Positions 58,461 to 64,000 of a stretch of DNA of 64,000 nucleotides are shown in pieces. This stretch comes from Metallyticus violacea (Eukaryota; Arthropoda; Insecta; Mantodea; Metallyticidae). Under the pieces are notes generated by a model. That model saw only the letters and a list, made by a program, of their open reading frames with translations. It did not search any database and had not been told where the DNA came from. Made by a program: the position numbers and the translations under genes. The DNA lies in NCBI GenBank assembly GCA_030762175.1, contig CM060846.1:177879041-177943040 (forward strand), read 5' to 3'. The stretch's first letter is position 1. Each line of letters begins with the position of its first letter.

Positions 58461-59651
58461 CAAAAAATAAATAAATAAAATGTAATTTAAATATATAACT
58501 AATATATATACATGGTTTTATTAAAAATAAATTTTAACGGGTTTTGAGATGCGATTCTACGATTTAATATTGTTAAAATAATAATTTTTCAAACAATCAC
58601 ATGATGTTTATAAGTATCATTTGTGTACATTGGCGATTGCAGCAGCTGCATTAAAGCGCTAACCATGCTATCATATGCATATAATAAGCAGGAATAAAAT
58701 TTTATGAACGGTCATTCCTTTTGCATATAACACACTTTTAGGAACAATACTGCTTTTCTCATTATGTTGCATCCTAAAGCCGTTTCGAACAACAAAAATT
58801 AGCAGTTTGAAATACATTTGCTAAGGAAATAAAAGTAAATATAAACTGTAATATGTAGGTAATCATTATTAAATTTTCACTGAGTTGTAATAAGCATGGA
58901 AAAAAGAAACAACTTATGCTAAAGTAATTTGTTGCTTGCATTGCAGCCTGCGAAAAGTGTTTGCAATTTTCCTATGTTCAGTACATGGCCAGCATAAAAC
59001 CTCAAGTTGCCTGTAACAATGAAACACTAGCGCAAGACAGTTCTTTGCATGAAACAATGAGAACCGTAACGCTTTAGTGTATCTAAAGGAAAAGATATTA
59101 TTGCTTTGAGCAACCCCACTCCAATTTCCAATGCCTATGTATAATAATGTAGCTAACAATCACCTTTACTTTTGGCACTTTTATCACAATAAGAAAATTT
59201 TGCATTAATACGCCGCTACCACCATCCACTCCTTTTGTCCAACATAATATAAAAAGAAGTAACACAAAAACTTGCTTTCATGACCCATAGCGACTGCGAT
59301 TGCACAAACACAAAATAAAAGATTCCACGTTCGTCATTTACAGCAACTCAAAGGGCACCAGTTCAGATTTTAGTTAATTTTAAGTGCAACATGTTGTCTT
59401 TCAACAATTGCCTTGAGAGCTCCAGTTCCATATTTAGTGGGGGGGAAGGAATAATGTGTTTTTGGGCATGTTACACAATTATTTACCGTTGAAGGTGTAA
59501 AATGTCACCCAAAATAACCATATTGTACAAAACGTGTGTGTGCTGTGCTTTCGTAACACGAACAAAATTATAATTAGCAATTGTGTGCCAATTGTAGACT
59601 GTTTGGTGAGGAAAAAACGAAAGAAAATAAGCAGCAAAAAACAGTGTAAAT

Positions 59652-59652
<1 letters not shown>
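58461..59652. other. AT-rich sequence, no gene seen
   Basis: No motif was recognised; the minus frame 58914-59159 resembles no known domain. Confidence 0.5.
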
Positions 59653-59716
<64 letters not shown>

Positions 59717-59717
59717 T
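59653..59717. repeat. (ATT)n microsatellite
   Basis: About 21 ATT units, followed 130 bases later by a short ATG/ATA tract. Confidence 0.98.
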
Positions 59718-59846
59718 TATAGCTATAGAAGGTGTGGTTAATTTTAAACTGCGTTTTCTAACTGAACACGTCATATTTGGTAATTTAAGTAAGCATATGA
59801 TAGTTGTTCAAAAACAAAATGACCAAATGTTGGTATTTACAATTGT

Positions 59847-59880
59847 AATGATGATGATGATAATGATGATGATGATGATA
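59847..59880. repeat. (ATG)n microsatellite
   Basis: About eleven ATG units with two ATA interruptions. Confidence 0.93.
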
Positions 59881-62835
59881 ATTTTTAAATATTGACATTC
59901 CTCATTGCAAGTTTTTGCAAATATGTTTAATAAATATATAAGTTATATTGCAATGAAATGTCTTTTCTTTCTGCTTATATCACATTATGTAACATTTGTC
60001 AACTTGTCATAAAGCGGAATTGTATTGCTCGCATAGGGAATTAAAAGCACGTAGGGAGACAATCTCAGCTCGTTTAATTTACAATTAATTTATCTCAAAA
60101 ACAAGTTATTTAAAAAGCATACAAAATATACGTGGTAAAAGTTGTGTCCATTATCTTTAGAGACTTAAAAACAATATCTTAATGCCAGTAATAGCAGGAG
60201 GAAATACAGCAGTGTTCTTGTTTAAATGCCAGTAAAAGTAGTAAATATATTTTACATTCTTTTAAGTGCAACATATAATTATGCTGTAACTCCGTGTTTA
60301 GTGAAGATCATTAATGTATGTATAGTAGTTAAAAAAATTACTTACAGTTAAAACAATATGGAACGGTTAACAAGAAAAAAAATAAATAAAAATAATTATT
60401 GTTATTTACTCTAACCCAATAACTAATAAATACGTATCATTGGTACCAACGTCGATGGCAAAAAACTTAGAATCTACTCACAGTTCTACAAGACATGCGG
60501 ACAAAGCCAATTCCTATCTAAATTTGCTGCAAATAAAAAAGGTCCACTTTTGAAACTGTTGAACAAAGGTACTTTGCAGGTAAAAAATAATATAATGTGC
60601 CTTGTTTAAACTGTTTTTCTTTATCTCACAATCTTTTTTTCGACATGTTACAATGGGAGTATATTGGGTACAATCTAATGCGAAGTACTCATAAAGACTT
60701 TAGAAAACTTTTTGAAATTATTCAAGCAATTATTGCAAGTTTCTGGTTTCCAATTTGTTAACACAGCCTTTCTATTTGAACATAAAAACCCATACATAAA
60801 CATAAAAAAAATATAATTCGCATCTTTGTGCTAGTTGTGCTTTGCGTTAGTAAAGTAGTGAGTAAAATTAGCAGTATATGTATATACAACCTTTAAACGG
60901 CATTTTGAGACTACATATGTGAGAATCTGATGTTTTAGTAGGCGTAAGACGGCATTTTAAAGAGCAACAATAATCCAACTTTAGTATTTACAGTTAAAAT
61001 AATAATCAGTTTTCTCAATTTATTCTTTACAATTCCTTTTCACATAATTAGTAATTTATTAGGTATTCAAATAATTAATAATGAAATATACAGGAATAAA
61101 AATTATTTTAATCGCCAATTCCAATTTTGTTAGCTCATATTATTTTTAAACATATATAATCTAATGTAAATGTAAAGGTGCTACTTTCATTAAGTTCACT
61201 TTTAAATATATAGTTGTGCGTAACTCAAAGTGTAACACTTAAAAATGTCATATAGTGCTAATAATATGTGTAAGAAGAAGTCCTAAGTTATGTAAAAAAA
61301 TTTTTTACTAAAAGCAATTTTCGGTACTTTGCGGTTATTCCATGTTTTGTGTGATAAAATTACGCTTATTAGCGTTAAACAAAACACCATGTACTTTGTA
61401 TGGTTCGTAAAAAAATGTAAAAATTATACAAAGCAGTGCAAAGTCTCCATTTAGAATTGCTTCAACAGTTCTGATGAACATTCAGACGGCGTTTCTTAAA
61501 TTAGAGCTTTATAATCTCGTTCTTAAGTGAGTACATGACAGTCTTTCAAAAAGTAAGAGTAATTATATCTTGTAATTAAAAATATATGAAATGTTACATT
61601 TTGGGGCAAAAATGTGAACAGTCATTACGTTTATAATATATTTTTAATCCAATATTAAAGCTGGTTCATTATTAATTTAAAACATTTACATTTCCCATTT
61701 TTTTTCATATATTTTAATAAATCTCTAAGTTAATTGCAATACAATATATTTCCTTAATGCTTAATAAATGTTATTGTAATAGGTTCACAAATGATTGATA
61801 TTGTAATAGCACAAATTTCATATTTTAATTCTGTAAGTAAACGTATGGTGGTTAAATAGAGCAACAAGAGTAAGCATTTTAATTAACTTTTAACATATAA
61901 ATTACAATAACTAAATACTTGCGATGATTATATTTTACTTTTTTAAGTAAAATGTCCAATATTTAAAAAGTATTACATGTCGCGCAGTAAATTTCTTGCA
62001 TGTATGGTTAATAAATCTATAAATTATATCAATTAAATTAAATTTTCTGCTTCTAGTGTGCATAATTTTCACATTGCAATGAAATATTGTTTTACACATA
62101 AAGCTGAAACTTATATAAATATAAAAATTAGCACATTTTGTTATTGTTTTCAAAACGTTGTGTAACTATTACATAAAAGCATTTTAAATATTTAAAAAAG
62201 ATAAAACCATTTCATATTTGTTGTTATTGTTCTTTTTACAACCTCGATATATTTAGAACTTTTCACATATTTTTCAATTTTAGCAATAAACCGTTGACAT
62301 ATGGTTTTTTACTGTAATAATGTTCTTAATTTTTAATTTTTTGTAAGGTGAACTTTACAGATATATTTAAGTTGTAATAAAATATTTTTGTTCTTTTTAC
62401 TTTGTTCTAAGGAGTGAGGGACTTCTGCTCATTATTTTCCTATTGTTGTAACAAGGTTTATTATTTAACTTCCATCAGCGCTTAAAAGCTTATATCCATT
62501 ATACGAGTAAAAATATACTAACACAAAAAAATTAAGCAACTTGCATAAGTACAGATAAGGTTTCTAATGTAGAGGAGTAGTGTATATTCCACGGCGCGCA
62601 ATTAAAGGATGTGACACTGCCCAGATCGTCCGCCAGGGGAAAAGTGGCACTAGTGTTGGTGGCAATTTTTGGCATCATTTGAATAGCGCTCCTCCGGGCT
62701 TGTGTTTTATTTCTTTGCAAGTACGTGCGTGTTTAGCAAGTACAATTATGGGTTCAGCAAAAGCATACGTGATATTATTGTTGTGTGTGTGTGTGCTGGG
62801 GAGATTTGTATTTACTATTATGGTTATTGTATTAT
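59881..62835. other. Very AT-rich stretch, no gene seen
   Basis: About 3 kb of extreme A/T content. A short GC-richer block at about 62580-62720 contains overlapping frames on both strands (62580-62876 plus, 62532-62720 minus); I recognise no domain in either. Confidence 0.5.
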
Positions 62836-63840
62836 TGTGTACATTATTATTTGGCGGCGTAAATTTGAACTCGTAAAATTGTGGCTCAGGGTGTGATGGT
62901 ATAATTTGGAAATAAGTTTTTGTTGTTCTGTATTATTATATTTATTTGGATAATGGTTTATTGATATAATTAAATTTGCAAAGATATATATTTATGCATG
63001 ATAAATAACACATTTATAATAAGTTGAAATAATTGGTGATATAATATTTTAATGGTGCCTTCATATTTTAACAAGTACATACACATTATACAATTACATA
63101 ACCTTGTAATTAGTTTGTTCAGTATGTGTTCTAATTAAGTGTTTTAATTATTTAAAATGTATATATTTTGTTTATTGATTATTTGGTTCATTTTGTATAA
63201 TGGTGGCGAAATTTATTTTGTACTAATGTAGTGGTGGCGACAATGGTAGTATTGTTGATTTTGATGGTAACAATTATTCAGTGTGGCGATTGGTATATTT
63301 TGTAGAAATGATTTAGTGGCGTGTTTGTGAACTAATTTTGTATGTGCATACATGTTGCCATTACTTTGATAAATGTATGTAGTAATAATGTGCTTTAATT
63401 ATTTTGTTTATCGATTGTTTGCTTTTTCTTTTGACACCGGTGGAGCGAATTTTACTAATGTATTGGTGGCGAAATGGTCTGATTGTTAATTTTGGTGGTA
63501 ATGTTTATGTATGCTGATAAATATTATTGATTATAGTGATCGATATATTTTCTATAAATGTATTTGGTGACAAATTTGTGAACTAATTGTGTAAGTACAT
63601 GCTTGTTGTAATTATTTTGTTAACCGTATATTGTACTGATTTTTTGGTTTATTTTTTAGAATGGTAGCGTAATTTTGAGCTCGTAATGCGGTGGTGGGGG
63701 TATGGTCTGACTGTTGATTATGGTGATAATGTTTCTTCATTATAGTGATTGATTTATTTATTAAAATTTTGGTAGCCTATTTGTGGATTAATATGGTGGT
63801 TTGTGTGTCGTATATTGGAAATATTTATTGTTGTTTTAGG
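62836..63840. repeat. Degenerate tandem repeat, about 220-240 bp unit
   Basis: The block GGTGGCGAAATTTA..TGGTGGCGA..GGT..GATTGTTGATTTTGGTGGTAA recurs near 63201, 63440 and 63661, with a weaker version near 62852. The linked block TTTGTGAACTAATT..GTA..TACATG..TTGT recurs near 63326 and 63574. The units are G/T-rich on the plus strand and diverged. The end of the window cuts off whatever follows. Confidence 0.68.
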
Positions 63841-64000
63841 TGGTAATGGTTTTTTTATGTGTTAGTAATATTTTTTTCTAAATCCACATTCACTGTGTAG
63901 TACTGATTTATTTTTGCTAAACGGTTCGATATACTGACTTAAGCAAATATTATGTTTTATGTAAATAAAAAAATTTCAGATTAGCTGGTGTTATGTAGGA

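Noticed and set aside
59534..59895. Frames with long isoleucine, tyrosine or methionine runs
   Set aside because: They are translations of the ATT and ATG microsatellites.
1..64000. CRISPR arrays, operons or bacterial-type genes
   Set aside because: Nothing resembling direct-repeat/spacer arrays or prokaryotic gene spacing is present. SINEs and LINEs mark this as animal DNA.

Overview
This 64 kb window looks like intergenic or intronic DNA from a large, AT-rich animal genome, most likely an arthropod and probably an insect. The clues are long A/T-rich stretches, ATT/AAT microsatellites, many copies of two tRNA-derived SINE families, a Ty3/gypsy-type LTR element, a DD41D Tc1/mariner element, hAT and non-LTR remnants, and a few TTAGG-like motifs. 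I cannot name the species. I see no intact conventional host gene. Every protein-like signal I recognise belongs to a mobile element or to a decayed mobile-element-like gene.

Layout. 0-8.8 kb: AT-rich DNA with a palindrome cluster, a ~20 bp minisatellite, a pair of dispersed repeats, two SINE-A copies and one SINE-B copy. 8.88-15.36 kb: a decayed LTR retrotransposon on the minus strand, with two similar ~690 bp LTRs, gag and protease remnants beside the 5' LTR, and a foldback insertion in its interior. 15.4-17.0 kb: a decayed hAT transposase, plus strand. 19.5-22.35 kb: a 2.8 kb cassette enclosed by a perfect 21-bp direct repeat. It holds a decayed gene on the minus strand that resembles the arthropod DUF7869-type proteins, with a possible retained intron and a later SINE-A insertion in its 3' flank. 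25.5-27.2 kb: a DD41D Tc1/mariner element split by a SINE-A copy, with an internally deleted sibling at 30.1-30.7 kb that keeps an intact 52-codon helix-turn-helix frame. 28.1-28.7 kb: a long diverged inverted repeat. 38.2-38.5 kb: a second helix-turn-helix transposase remnant. 38.9-43.46 kb: a nearly full-length but dead non-LTR retrotransposon, plus strand. 52.3-55.7 kb: minisatellites, a SINE-B with a clean 13-bp target duplication, and a ~95 bp tandem satellite. 56.3-57.3 kb: the endonuclease part of a second, unrelated non-LTR element on the minus strand. 62.8-63.85 kb: a degenerate ~230 bp tandem repeat.

The elements form an insertion history. SINE-A landed inside the mariner transposase and inside the 21-bp-repeat cassette. 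SINE-B fragments mark the edges of the small mariner derivative and of the second helix-turn-helix remnant. Both SINE families depend on LINE machinery for movement, but neither LINE remnant here has an intact reading frame. Assignments come from reading translations and motifs by eye; no alignment or database search was possible.
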